The notes beneath the pieces were generated by a model that did not search any database, was not told the DNA's origin, and worked only from the letters and a program-made list of their open reading frames with translations. From Astropecten irregularis (lineage: Eukaryota > Echinodermata > Asteroidea > Paxillosida > Astropectinidae), in contig OZ020263.1 of the NCBI GenBank assembly GCA_963971285.1, forward strand, positions 124,001 through 188,000: 64,000 bases of DNA, in the 5' to 3' direction. Position 1 is the stretch's first letter. Each line of letters begins with the position of its first letter. Below, piece after piece: positions 1 to 15,100 of the stretch. The position numbers and the translations under genes were made by a program.

Positions 1-3000
1 TTTGGACTTTCATAGGGTGCGATGTTATGATATAGTTAAGAAAAGAAACAAGATTGTAATGTGCCTTAAAATTGAATTGAATGCATGGGGTTGCAATGTA
101 CTTTTAGGTTACAACAAATTCTGTTTTTACATCCCATTTCTTTCATTGTTTTCAATAGCTTCGCCACCGGTAAGACGCATTTGTTGTGATCTAATTAAAA
201 CATTGTGGATTGTTCATAGTACTAGATATGCAAATAATAAGTAGCCTCAGGCGTCGTTCGTACAACTCCCTACAGTAATATATTTATATGCCTATATATG
301 CCTATATGTTTATGGCTTTTTTGCTGAGGTTCAATCGTAGAGGTATTTGGAGATAATCTTGCAGGCGTGCTGATGCCTTTTGAGAGGAGCTTTTGTCCCC
401 GTTGCGACTTCTTCAGGAAGCCAAGATTTCGCACCAGATTTTTTCTCTTTTCTTCAGGTCTTTATTTCTTACTTTCTTCCATTATTCTCTGTAATAAACA
501 GATAATGACAAGAGGTAATGCAAAAATATTGGTTATCTTATAAAGCAATGCGTTAGGGTTTCTTTAAGGAAAAAGTGTTTTATACTCGCCAAACCTGTGT
601 TACTTATCAATTGATGAATTAATTTGATAAAATCCTCGTTGGAGAATGAACTTAATGAAGGGCCCTATATATAGAAAGGATTATCTGATTCGGAAATCCA
701 GAGCACAGACTGAAAAACACCTGCTGAATATTAACAGCATATCTTGAAATCGAAAGTAGTCGCCACAAGAAGTTGAATTTGAAGTAGAGCACGTGCATGT
801 CTGTTATATGCAACCCTATCCACCAGCATGTATGATGACGGCGCTGGCTATGTCTAAATTTCTATTTTGTATGATTTTGCGTGGTTTGTAAATGAATTTA
901 CAAATGAAATGCATAAGCAGACTTAAAGCTACTTGCTTGTTACCATTCTGCAGCAATTTTAATATTGCAATATGAAAAACCGCAGTATTAATGGGGGCAA
1001 AAAGGCTGGTTCGGAGATGAGGCCGAAGAACCTATCTATTCTCTTGAGAATTTTAGGTCTTCATTATGTTGCCTGGCTCATTTCATCTATCTTTCCATTT
1101 ACAATACACACTAATCTATATTCCTGCGGCTACAGTATCCACAGCTACTACTCACAACTGAGGACTTATTAAATTAAACATGGCAACAAAAACGAGGTGC
1201 CAGCGTGAATAAAACATTATCTGTTACCCGTCAGAAAGTGGAACTCGATATACCAGTTTGCATGAAACAAAATTGATTCTGTAATTTTGGGGTGTAATGA
1301 AAAAGCTATTTGAATATTCTAAATGTTTCCTCAAACTGTCAGTATTGCGACACAATTGGAAATTACACGGATTTCCATCACTGGTTCTTGAAGGAATCCT
1401 TCGCTTCGGTCAATATATAACCGAGTTCGGAGTAGTGGAGATGTACAATTTACATATATTAGAATAGCAAGATAGATCATGGCTTGTTTGTGCCACATTG
1501 TACATTACCCTTGTACATGTAGCAAACAGGTCAAGTCTGTATCGAGTAGGTTATATATAATTCCATACTAGTTTTGAGTTTATAGGATATTTGCAAAGCT
1601 TATACTCAAGCTAAATATCATGTAAAGGGTAAGTATATATAATTATGTCTTATTCCCAATTTGGACACACGTGAATTTATTATTTTTGTTTGTTTAAACT
1701 TCCACCATCGTCAACTAAAATCCAATCAAACTGAAATGAGGGAGTATTCATTCACAGGTTGTACGGTGAATGCTTTTAGTATGGATCGAGGGCTAATTCT
1801 TACATAAAAAGTGTAACAGACCTTTGATTTTCTGTTTACAAGAGAAATTTCCCATCTGGGAAAAGAGTTCTGTAAAATCAAATTAGATATACTCGGCCAT
1901 TAACATGCATGGCTCACTTCTGTGACATAATTGCTGTTTATATGCCATAGCCTGTTAAATAATTATTCACTTAATCCTGGGAAGTACTCATATGCATGGA
2001 CAAGTGACCAAGATTAAGGGTGAGTACACGGGGTTAATTACTGTGCCTGACGTCCTCTTATTGGATCCCTGAGGGGGTGTAGGACACTCCAGTTGCTTGC
2101 TGATTATACGCTCAGACTACCCACGACTAGGATGTACTGTTAAATCGTACCAGAAGAGAACATTATACCATGCCAATATCAGACCATGAAATATATGGCT
2201 TTATTTCCTGACCTATTTCCCATATGCGCTTCATTTGGCGTGAATTAATCCTCAACATTAGGACGACATTCAATTTTGAAAAATGTTTAATCATTCTGGC
2301 TGAACCATGACATATCAAGTTCGAACAGATAAACAGATGCAGGCCTATTAGCGGGTCTAGGTTTAGAGCCTTGAAACCATTGACAAAGGGCAAATCAAGT
2401 CTAAATTTGTGTATGTTTGCAATGAAAGTGATTAGAAGTGTTTTCTCCATTTGTCAATTCAGTAACAATATTGAATACAATAGTTCATTACTTCGATTTA
2501 AGTTAACTTCGATTTAAGTAGTTAAGAATTCATTGCATATGAATGTGTTGTGGCTGTACCAGCAATGGCGAGATATATAACAGAAGCTAAAACACAAAGT
2601 CACGTCGTTTAATTGATTGTATGTGATTATTAAGACGACTTTCTAGTAAAGATGTTTGATTAGTCGCCTATCATTATATGGACCAACTGATTAGATTGTC
2701 TAAGAGGTGTGTGTAAGGTGCAACCACACAGATTGCCATTCACCTGTCACAGCTTGATTTGTCAAAGCATGTCAATCTATAAACACAGCTCTGGTGTTAA
2801 ATAGAATGATTCCCAAAGGGCTACCAACGATCTCAGTCGAGTCATGTTCGACACGTTTTGCTCAGATTAAAGGGGAAAGGTGACAGAAATTACAGGTTGG
2901 GCTCGTCAAATACGTTTACAAAACAGGGCGGTAACAACTCTTGAGAGATCATTAAGAAGATATTTGAAAATCCTTTGAAATAGTCCGTAATTGCTTTCTA

Positions 3001-6000
3001 CTTTCCCTAATTGTACAGGCTATAAATGAATGTAAATAAGCTGGTTTGGGCTTTTCCTCTTTCAAATATGTTGGGCGATGGGGTCGGAAGCAGAAAGTGA
3101 TTAGAAAATATTTATGGCTTTATATAAATAACGAATATTTCGGGCCTTAAAATCATGTTCACTTTCCTCACAGCAGGAGGAATATGATGTCGCTTGCACC
3201 CTCTCAAAAAAGGCATCTCTGATTTCAATTATCAGATGTAAATAAGACACTTGCAAGACCGGCGGCTATTTGAATCATCTGCCATTTTTTAATATGTTTT
3301 CATTTTAATTTCACTTGACTGATTTAATTTTGGCTATCGATTTATTTTATGTGTCCGGGAACTTCCCCCAGGCCGAAGTCAATGCGAATTGCACTTTGTA
3401 TCAAAGGTTCGCTATGAGCCTTATTTTTCCACGAACCAAATTTATTGTTGCCATATTATGATCTTATAGGCACACCTGCAATTTTTTCTTATAAAGGAAA
3501 TAATAAGAAGGGGAATCTTCTGTTTTCTAATAATCCTCTGATATACTTAATTGCGTTTTTAACAAAATTATCTGTCTAGGGTTTTCCTTTGATATTTTTT
3601 GCGCGTCTGTAGCCCTTTTTTCTGGAATTACAAAGCAGTAAAATAAGATTGTCTGTTCCCCTTCGGGATCTGATAAACCTTTCCCAATCAATCAACACTC
3701 TTATATTAATCAGACCAGCATTCCTCCATATTTCCTCTCAAGTATAGCAACAAATGACACCAAAATCTTACCACACACCATCATTTATTCCTTCTATCGG
3801 TTTCATTAAATGCAATTCTCCTTAGAGAGTAGTCCCTGCAAATTAATCTTGAGTTTGGTAACCATAACAACGACAGTTTAAAGGGGCAAAGAGGCATGGG
3901 CATAATTGGTGCGAGGTAGATTGATTTGGCTGGGGAATCAAGCTGGTTTGGTTGGATTTTTTTCCGGGGAGGGGTCAATTGGAGGGCACTTTTAATGCAA
4001 GTTCGTCCCAAACAAAGCTATAAAAATTAATGGCCCTTACGGCCTTACCAGAAGACGTAGTTCAGGAGGTTAAATGATAAGGAACAATATTCTTCTAATG
4101 AAGATATTTAGATTGTTGCATCGTGTAAGGGACATCCAAAGAGAAGTTGCAAATCGGAAAGGCTGCTGGCATAAATTAGTTATACTTCTCTGCAAACAGC
4201 AAAGCAAACAGCCTAAAAGGACAAACCGAGTCAGACATACCTGTGGCATATTCACTATGACAATGCTGCAAAATAATAATTGCCTACCGAATCGAAACAA
4301 ACAAATCACTTTCAATCCTTCTTGAGACGTCCAGACAAATTGTTTTGAATTTCGAGGATGTATTATGTTTAGAAAATATTTGAATTCTACCACTATCATG
4401 GCTATGGCAGTATGATAGTGCTGTGCAGTAGCCAACGTGAATGAAACAAAATTTGCAAGGGGCTTGAGTGTAGTTCGAATTTGAAAAGTATATTTCGGGA
4501 TGTTACATCATTTGTTTATTTATAGGTCGATTTATTTGTATCAATCGGAACGGATAAAATCATGAAGAATAACCTTTTGTAAATCCGTCTTGGATAAAAT
4601 GCCCGAGACAGACATCTTAAATTCACCCAAACAGTCTGTTTTCAGTGTTGTACCTGCGTCACCATTGACTTTTATCAGTATATTATGTTGTAAGACTTGA
4701 AGGCATGGAGATCACCTGAGGTGATCTGTTGTCAGAATTGATTTAGGAAGCTAGACCCAGATACACCCACATCACCTCAGTCGGGGTGAACAAAATCAAT
4801 GTTATAGGACTTAATATGTGCAAGTATCATGAGGGTAAAGTCCGAGTCTTTTTCAAGTGATAGAATACATCACACACTCATGTTATTGCTTAGTGCTTAC
4901 ACAATGGAAAATAAAACAGTTAATTTCTGGCCAACAAAAACAATTGTACACTAAATATTTTGCAAAGTTCTCAGATGCAACTGCAAGAGATCATTTTCAT
5001 TAAAAAGAAAACATGTAGAAAAAAGGAAGGTTTCAAAAATAAAGGCAACCAATGCTCCATTACTATTTAAATTGGGGTGAGATGTAATTTATGTAATACG
5101 AGGTTGAATTGAAAAACAATGCAATGTCTTTGGAAGATTCTGCCTAAAATATTAACTATACAAAATTTACAAATTCGTTGGCTTAAAAATATCATAATTG
5201 TACGATGCTAATTATATACATGTACTAATTAATAATTATGATAATGATAATAATACATCAACATTGAGCGTCAAAACACAGCTGAAATATCAATGTTGTG
5301 ATTACAAGTCGAAATTGGGCCAAGGAAGTGTGGGGAGATGTTTACTGAAAGCTATAGTGAGCATGTGTGGTATGTGGATGAGAGACTAGAGTCATAGTCT
5401 TGTCAACAGTTCTACAGCTGACTAGGATTAGTATACTACACGTGGGTGGCTCATTTCACCTCAGAGAAGGCAAAACGAAGGTGGATCAGGGGCTTGCCGT
5501 GCAATGTCCCTGGTGGCTAAATTGAATAAGCTGTCCTATAATGAGAGTTCATCTCAACCATGGTCTGTCTAAGATGCTAGTCATACATATTAAATCATGT
5601 TATGAAATCATATGATGACATTATGTATGACTGTTTGCATCAAGTAATAGGTCTATTTCAGACACGTTTATCTTAGGGTGCTTGGAATTTATAATATAGG
5701 CCTACCCTTTATAAGAAATAAATTAGACTACTGCCATCATATAATATTCTCGGTGTTAATAATAGTATATAGAGCTAAAACTCCATTGAATTCTAAAATC
5801 TTAGACGATCATTGTAATGTATACTTTTTAGTTTTTATGAAACCTTACGATCGATCTTAACTCGAGTTACAGGATAACCCGTCATAATGATTGCAATGTT
5901 TCGTAAGTCCTACGATTGATAGTAATACAATAAGTATACAGTAAGGTGAAATCATCCCTAAAAATTAAACAAAAAATGTTTTCAGGCTTAATATACTTGC

Positions 6001-8635
6001 TATTTGACTGTAACCTCAACCATTGATCTGAATAATCAAATGATCAATATACTGTACATCACCATCGCCACACATTATGAGCAGCTGGCTTCTTCCATCA
6101 AAGATTACATCTATTGAAATTGATGAAATAGAACTGGAGCAACGGATGTCCCGATCTTTTCATAACCTTTCTGCTTCCCTTATTCTCAAATGTGGACACT
6201 CAATATGGCAACTTTGGTGACATTCATTTAAAAAAAAACCATGTCAAATCTAGAGTCATATGTCAAATGAATGGCTCACGCGAGTTGCAAGGGAAAAAGG
6301 AATTATTTTGAGGCAATAAATTCCCAGCGATCAATTCACTAAGGTTGAAATTAATGTGTTCTACTCCTGCAGATAATCAGTTGCAAAATATTCAGTTGTG
6401 ACTTCAATTTCGCTCGACACGTGGCATTCGCATGAAGTATATCCAGCTTTCCTGAATACAAATATGCAATGACATAAGAAGAGGAAAAAACAATGGTGTG
6501 TTTAATAAAAATCTCAAAATGAATTATGAGTGAAATGTATATTTGTTACCCTGCTCACGCAGGAAAGAAATTGTTCAAAAAAACATTCCTATAAATAAAA
6601 AGTGATTATTTAAATACATGCAGAATGTTCATGTTTATGTTCTACCTATCAGTTGTCCCTTTTTTATTAAATTTGGAGCGAAGGAAGCGCTGTAAGCAAA
6701 GTTGATTTAACCGATTTTTGTCTGAGTTGATGATGACAGACAGACTAGACTGACGACAGTAGTGATCGCATTAATTTAGAAGGAGACTTTGCTGGAAATA
6801 TCCCCTTTGGAAAAAGATGTAATCTCTTTGACCATAACATATGTCGCCCTGAGAAACTGTGCTGAATACTAGAGGGTTTCAAATCTTGTGATGTAGTCGT
6901 AGGTTGCATGACGTGTTAGACTAACTCAGACTAGAAAGTACATCACATCAAAAACATTGTTATTTTAGGTGTTGTTGCAGTCGTATTTTATAAGTAAATT
7001 GCCAATAGGCAAATACAGAATAGTTATATGTTGGCATACGTATTACTAATCCTAATCAATATGGTCAGATAACAATATTATATATTTTCCCAGGCTCTCT
7101 CCAAATTGCTTTCTTTTGAGTGCATTTATTTAAGAAAACAAGGTAAATAGGCAACATCGCACCATGGAGCCATGATCACAGTCAAAATATTATAAGGCCG
7201 TTATCTGCCTGTTTCTTGTGTTCGGAAATCGTTGATGATATATTGGTTATTGGTTAAGTTCGATTTCAATGCTGACAAAAATATATATTTTACACTGATT
7301 TAAATACAAATGTCAACTACTTCTGATGATAAAATCGAATAATATTTAGGCATACACGGGAAATAAAAGAAGTCTGCATGCTCACATTACGGTGACCAAT
7401 ATTGTTGGCGGTATTGTCCAATATTTCCCCCAATGAGTGGTTTAAGCCAATTGGTGTTCACTCTAAGAATATTGGAAGTAATCGTGGGGCGAATTGAGAT
7501 CGATCTTTATGTTACTTTGGATAATTTAGATGATAATTTTAAGCACATTAACCCTCGCCACGCCCATCCATACCCCGGATTTAGATGTTAAATCGAATTA
7601 TTGTCAATCATACAGTTTATATTATTGTAGTTAATGGTGATCGGCTTAAAGTTATATGAAGGTGTCATGTATGTACCATCTATAACCAAATTTATCAATA
7701 TGATTATACACGTAGTTATAAACTGTAAAAGGCACACGGGCGCTACCACCGTGTTCGAAATTACTGCCACCAACGACAGCTCTCGCACTGAGGAGCGATG
7801 GCATCCGACTCGAATCATTTATATCGGTAAATCGTAAATTGTTGGCATACAATAATTAATAAGTAAGTTTGGTCAGGGTGAAGAAATGGTCTGTTTCTAC
7901 TTGCAAACAAAAGAAAACATTTGCAGTAAAGATTAAGATCATATCTGCGTTTATCGAGGTGAATACAATGTAGAACACCAATTAAAACCATGTACCGATT
8001 ATAGCGCCCCCATCGGCTGACAGTGTTTAGCTCATACTCTTTTTAAACTCTAGTTAGTCAATATAGTGCTACTTGTATTTTTGTATTTTAGCGTTTAGGA
8101 TGACAACAAAACTTAATGAAACAGTGAAATACAATGTACCACCTATACATAATCAGATGCTAGCTGCTGCTGCTATGCGCATTATATGGATTCAGAACAT
8201 ACGACAAAAGAGGTTAATTTATTGCGAATTTGCGAAGAGCCTTTTGAAATTAATCCTTTTATAGCTTGTAAAGGATACAAATTGGAAATAATTTCTACAT
8301 TTTGATGATCGCAACATACAATTCATATCCACACGTTTTCCATCGCGTAATATTACATTATAGAGGCAACAGTAACAATGAACTGAGAGATTCCGTGTTT
8401 AATCGAAAAATGTCATCAATAATCCCATTATTTCGAGTTACAAAAATTTACAATGAATACTGACATGTACTGCTGAATTAAGCCGCGTATAGAAAGCAAT
8501 TACTTATTTCTGGACGGTGTTTATACGTGCGTCATCTCCATGGTGACGGATCGGGGAGGTAAACAGAACTGTCAAAGAAAAATCAATAATAATATATAAA
8601 AAAAAAACGTTTATTGTTCATAGCACAGCCAACCT
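1..8635. other. intergenic, no supported gene
   Basis: AT-rich DNA with stop codons in all frames. Open frames here are under about 100 codons and none has a recognisable motif or a coherent pair of splice sites. A somewhat more GC-rich patch at about 7700-7830 is open on both strands but matches nothing I know. Enhancers or 5' noncoding exons of the EGF gene could lie here unseen. Confidence 0.6.
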
Positions 8636-8744
8636 GGGCTCGATTTCACAAAACGCACCGTAACTTGCTTCAATCGTAGGACTTATGATGTATCCTTCGT
8701 AACTCGAGTTACGATCGATCGTAGGGCTTCGTGAAATCGACCCC
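8636..8744. mobile_element. fold-back MITE-like element, GGGTCGATTTCAC family, copy 1
   Basis: The ends are inverted copies: GGGCTCGATTTCAC on the left and GTGAAATCGACCCC on the right. The interior contains TCGTAACTCGAGTTACGA, also palindromic. A second copy with the same ends and interior lies at 26072-26206. No coding capacity, so a non-autonomous element is inferred. No clear target-site duplication was seen. Confidence 0.65.
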
Positions 8745-9090
8745 TGAATGAATAATTATTATGGAGACCCGTGTATCTAGATAAGTAATCATCAGTCTCA
8801 TGGCTGGTATTCATCTAATCGAGGAAGCTTAGTTGATTTGTTAATAAACATTATTAAGCATGAAGGAATAATTTCAAATTCAAAGTCGATGGCACGTACA
8901 GGGCTCCGTATTAAGGAGAAGCCAAGACCATACATACCTGTGCGGTTTGTGTGATGTGGATGAGGCGGTTATCATCAGTAGACAGTCCAGCTTGTTCTTA
9001 TGCACACAACGATTCAGTTTGGATAGATTGATTTGTGCTAGTGTAAATAAGCCCATCAAATTTGATCTGGAACAAACCAAACCATCTAAG

Positions 9091-9154
9091 ATGTTGATGC
9101 TTGTGCATCTTGTAGCGTTTAGCTACCTTCTCACGCTCGCAGGGGGAACTGAAG
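9091..9154 (+). CDS. EGF gene exon 1: signal peptide
   Basis: Encodes MLMLVHLVAFSYLLTLAGG, a typical hydrophobic leader. A is at -3 of the ATG. The donor GAAG|GTAATC leaves phase 1. An in-frame upstream ATG at 8947 would bury this leader inside the protein. Confidence 0.8.
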
Positions 9155-12100
9155 GTAATCATTCTCAGCAGTTTAGTTTTAGTTTCATTCAAACATATTT
9201 TTTGTTTAAACAAATCTTCTTTAACTTTATAGTGGTTGGACCTGACTGGTTCTGAACACTTCTTGAATAGATGTTTGCATCGTAAAAAGCGTTTATTAAC
9301 ATTTCCTTTGAAGGCTCAAATTTTTATCAATTTTCAAGTGATGTTTTCGTGACCTAATATATACCAGGCCATCTCTGTTTCTAAAAACAAATGGATACTC
9401 GATACCAATGATGGATTAAGTTGGACTGAATCTTGCATTTTCTTGGTAAAACAATTAATTAGTTCGTGAGTTTGTGCGAAAGATTGAAAGACAAAGACAT
9501 CATTTTTTTCGAACTTTTCTTCAGATTTTGATTCAAAGCAATGAACTTTACATCTTCGTGTATATAGACAGATTACTAGTGCATCTGTTCGAGTGCTGGT
9601 GGACAGTAGACATAGAGTGAATGCTATCAAAATGATATCATGTTTCTCCTAAAAAAAGTAACAGATCAATTGTTTTTCCTGGTTTTTATGAATATGAATG
9701 ATTGCGTCACGGTCTTTGATACATTGGTCACATTCCCCCCATTTGTATTGTTGCAGGACTACGCTGTGTCATCGGCCAGGAGCGTGACCCCACATCCCCC
9801 GGCAAGTACCGCTGGGTTATCCCGGTTGAGGACCCCTGTCAATGCACGAAGGTTCGACTGGGCGGGTTGAACAAAGCGACACCCAAACGAGATTTCAACG
9901 TGACCTACTATGACACACCTTTCAGAAGCAGCGATCCAATCGAGATTCGACAATTGCTTAATTGTTCAGGTGAGTAATACATAATTATGTAAAAACATTA
10001 TGCATTTTGTAGTATCATACTTTGGTAAGAAACTAAAACAGAAATGTTCACAGATTTACGTATAACTTACAGGGTATGAAGATGGTGGCGGTAGAAACAT
10101 ATACCGTTACATTTTTTCCGCCTGAAATGGTGTATTTATCCAGCAATTAGTCAAACAATGACCGAAAATCTGTTTGATCTTCTAAAAGATCACAAATAAA
10201 AGAGAAAAGGCATAAGAAATACTGTGCAGGTTTCACTGTTTTCTCAAAAAATGGGCTTCGTATGGGACTGAAATATTCACATATGACGGTTACCGTATCT
10301 GTCTTGATATTTTTGCCCATGAATCTGTATTTATTTGATAAAAACCAAAGTATGATATTACCTTTTAAGGCACACTATGTGAATTGAAGGTCAATGGGTG
10401 TTTAGCATCGGCGTATCAAACCATCTCAAAGGTTACATCTTGTTGACTTTTCCAAACCTCAAGAGTTTGTTCCGTTTAATCTTATTTTGGATCAAACATT
10501 CTAACCAGTAACCAGTTACCATCCATTTTGAGGTGTCATGTCACAACAATGTATCGGTGAATATTACACATACATGTATTAGCTTGGTCACCTCTTATTA
10601 TTACGTAAAGGCATCTCAGTGTGAATATTTTACTGAAATCACATGTAAATGACAATTCAACAAGATCACAAAATATACATTCCGGGGAGCAGTGATCAAT
10701 GCTGGAGATATCGACGCCAGCCCGGCGTGCAAGACCTTTACCATAACAGCCTTGGCCTCGACGCCTTCCATATCCGATCTGAATACCTGAAGCAGGCTCT
10801 AAGCCGACTAATTTGTCCATAATAATCACCAACAATTGAATGGTTTTTTGTGCTACAATTAATTTAACCTTGCCGTACCGAACTAAGCTACTATCGTGTT
10901 GTCAGTTACGTACGCCATAATACACATTTGTATGCAGAATTTACACAGAATGTGCGGACTGGTATTTACGTTACAGTAGCAGTTACAGTTACAATAAGTT
11001 GGCTGAAGCAGTAGCACAGAAAAGAGACAAATACAAAATTAAATTTGAAACAATTTAAATGTATTATCCTTTTTGTTAATCACGTGGTATATATGATGAG
11101 TCCATCAATCCTGACACTGTACGTGTTAAAACACGTCATATGCAAATCACTCTCAAGTTATTTAATGACATTTCGAGATCTGGCCGATATGAATTCCCAG
11201 ATACGTTGGACTAAATCATCAAAAATTGCAATTTGTCTTCTAACTGGGAAATATCCGGTAATTTTTAAACAAAACCACTCATGTACATCGCCTTGATCCT
11301 TGCATTTTTATCTCAAGATTTGTACATTGTCAGTTGGCTTCGTCAGAGGCGGTTAAATGGGAGGAGCTGGGGGACTTTGCAAAGTGGGTCAAGTAGCTCT
11401 TCATACTTCAACTTAAAGGCTCCCAGTGGATACAGAGGACACCACTATGTCCTAAATGCAATAGACGGATTAAAAAATATCAAACCAAAACTTGATCTTG
11501 ATTTACACATTAACATTAACCCACTAGTATGTGACGACCCTGACAATGTCAAAGTGTGATTTGCGTGTCCATCATTATATTTTTGTCATCGATATTTTGC
11601 TCGGTATGCATGTCATGTGCATGGCTTTGACAAACAGCTATAGCTGTATGTTCTTGATTTTGGGATATCACACAATTCTCCCAGTAATATGTCTGAACAA
11701 TTTTTTTTTTTAATTAAAGTAATAGGTTGATGAATTCATCTACTTAAGGTAGTATCATACTTTGGTAAGAAACCAAAACAGAAATGTTCACAGATATACG
11801 TGTAACGTACAGGGTATGAAGATGGTGGTGGTCGAAACATATACCGTTAAAATTGTTCCGCCTGAAATGGTGTATTTATCCAGAAATTAGTAAAACAACG
11901 ACCGAAAATCTTTTAAAAAGATCAGAAATAAAAGAGAAAAGACAAGAAATACTGTGGCTGTTTTTCACTGTTTTCTCAAAAGGTGGGCCCCGTATGAGAC
12001 TGAATTTTTCACAGATGTCTGTTAATGTATCTGTCTTGATATTTTTGATAATAAATTCGTATTTCTTTCATAAGAAAACAAAGTATGATATTACATTTTT

Positions 12101-15100
12101 AATGACAAACCATGGCCCCGCTCTATATTTGAATCCGTTTTGGTTTGTTTTGTTCCCTACGCCATATACTGTGCATATTTCTCCTCATATAATACCCATC
12201 ACTATCTGACTTCTCTTCATTTGAGTTCAATTCTTCTTGATTATACCCTATTTAAAAGATCAAAAAGATTTTCGGTCGTTGGTTGACTAATTTCTGGATA
12301 AATACACCATTTCAGGCAGAACAATTTTAACGGTATGTGTCGACCACCACCATCTTCATACCCTGTACGTTACACGTATCCTGTGAACATTTCTGTTTTG
12401 GTTTCTTACCAAATTATGATACGACGTGTACCAATTGACGGATGATGGTTTTTCCTGTCGTTACAGTCGTTTTTGTTACCTGTAGAGCAGGCCCGACACG
12501 TACACCTTCACGCGTATTTTAATTAATTATCCGCTAGCTACACTCCGGAAGCGAGCCACGCGGCGAGTTGGGTTCGTTTCACGTTCAAGTTGCGATAATG
12601 ATCTGCATTTTTTGGCATAGCAGCTCCATATACGACCATACAAGGTCACATGAATATTTCTACATTACCCTACCAGTTTTTTACATGAATTTACGCCACT
12701 GTTGCTGACGTTAGGCTTATTGTATGTGAGACGTGAATTCTTTTTTCGATTTTTTTTGTTAGATGATCATGATTTTGTTTACATTTTTACTTTGGAGATT
12801 CCTGATTTGTTTTTGTTTTTATTAGTTTGTTTTGTTCTTTTGTGGGAAGTTGTTTCTTTGTTTCTTTCCTTGTTTAAGTTTGTTGCCTTTAATCAATTCA
12901 ACAGGTTGATTCCAACCATAAACGAGGGTTTTTCGGAAGTGAAACAATTAATGTCCAGAGTTTATCAATCTCGTAGGATGAAAATTATTCAGAGTAAATT
13001 TACATTCCATAAACGACTTATATCATCAGCATCATGAGAACATAAAAATTATCAGTGATGGACAACACTGAGAATGCTCGATATTATAATGTGAGGGCTG
13101 GTATGCTAGACACGTAGCGGCAACAACTGCAATTAACTGATGTGCAATTTCATGCTGAGTGTCTCACAAAAAGATGACAATAAAGAATTTCATTGTCATA
13201 ATGTATTTTCCTTCTGTATAATTATAATTATAAACACTGAACAAGCAATGGCGCACCCGGGGGGGGGGGGGGGCTCAGGGGGCTTGAATCCTGGGTGCGC
13301 CGGTGTGAACAAGTGCTAAACTTGCCTCAAAACAGATACATGTTCCTCGCTCTCATTATTTATGCACAAAACTGACGTCAAGTTGGCTAGGCTGAAATTT
13401 AAAAAAGAAAATCTATATAGTTTATAACGCCTCGATTTGAACCGAGACCATCAATAAATTGATGAAGGTTATAACGTTGCGGTGAATATTGTACGCCGCA
13501 CCGGTTGTATCCTCTATTGTTGAAACTGCCACAATTTCCGCTCGCCCGACGTGCCTCATCAGTTGGGTTTCTTTGGCATTGTACTGAGCAATGGAACTCC
13601 TGGAATATCAAATGCTGAGGTGCATACGTCTTTTTCTGGTGACCGTTTCCACTAATTTGCTCACTGACCTGAAACCTCGATGGTTTGCTGTTTTTACATT
13701 TTTATATACACTGCACATGTATAGACCCCTGATAAGAATAATTATTACACATATCTGGTAGTTATGCGTCCTTGTTTATTTTTTCACGCCCACTCAGAAT
13801 AATAACAATCAAATTTTTAGAAAAATAATAATAATGGTCCCCTTTTCTTTCACACACACACAAAAAAAAGAAGAAAGGAAAAGGTAGAAAGAATGAAAAA
13901 CAATATAAAGGGTGGGAAAAGACTCAAAAAAAGAAGAAAAAAGTAGGGAGAGACAAAATTAGCTAGCTTTGATCGGCCCGAAATGCATCCTTCGCTATTC
14001 AGTGAATTAGGGGCGCATTTTATTTCCACGACCCCCCTTGGAAAATCCTGGATCCGCTCCTGTTTCCAAAGGTTTCTTAAAAAGTGGGCACCGTATGGGA
14101 CTGGAAATGTCTCAGATGACTGTTACTTTATTTTTCTTGATATTTTTGCCCATGAATCTGTATTTCTTTGGCAAAAACCAAAGTATAGGCCTACTTATAT
14201 ATAATAAATAATAATCATCTGTCAGATATTGTCGCTCAATGCGATTTACATTAAAAACTGTAGGCCTACAAACTTTAAAATAAAACAAAATATTTAATCA
14301 TAGGGCCTATCTGAGTTTAAGAAAAAAATCCAATAGATAATGCCTTGGTTTTACCCAAAAATTTCAGAAACCAAAGCCCTGCCCTCTTTCCAGAAAATGG
14401 ACGGAAAGAGTTATGTTCAATCCATCCATATTGCATCCAGTGTAGACTGTTTAAAATGACTGCCTAGTTGTGCCCAACAGAGGGCGTATTTAGATTTAGA
14501 AACAAAATGGCTGCCACCATATTCGAATATTTTTCATTGCCTACTGCAGTTCCTACCGTAGTTTTATCAGGGAGGAATGTGCTTTTAAACTTGTTCCTCT
14601 AAGGTTTTGCACAGCTGAGATTGAAGTTCATCATGGCTTAAATCCAGTAAGTTAACTCCTAAAAGATATAACTTTTTTCCATAATATCCGTCATTGAAAT
14701 TCTTCACACTGTTTTGTTTTCTCTAACGTTACAATGATACAGGCGCCTTTACTACAGGGAGTAGGCCTAGCTATAGCCTGATGAGGCTGAGTAGGGGGTC
14801 TAACTAACCATAGAGTAAGGTCTCTTCCATCATAATAAAAAAGGGAGTTCAGCGCCCCAGTTTCTGGGTCTACCTCCCAGCCATGACAACATCCAATGAG
14901 CCCGATTCTTTCACAGGCAATTTGGCTCCACCCACAGAACAAAAGGGAATATAATTATTGCCAGCACAACATAATGTCATCTCATTTCTTGCAGGGTATG
15001 CAACCTTCATTGTGTGGGAGAAGTAATGATTTTCGATGGTCACAGGTCCATAGTCAAAACTCAGAAGCTTGACACTCCAGTGCTCCCCAGTGGCGTCACC

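Noticed and set aside
8947-9255. Upstream in-frame ATG as the EGF gene start
   Set aside because: It would add about 48 residues before the hydrophobic leader; the ATG at 9091 sits directly at a typical signal peptide with A at -3.
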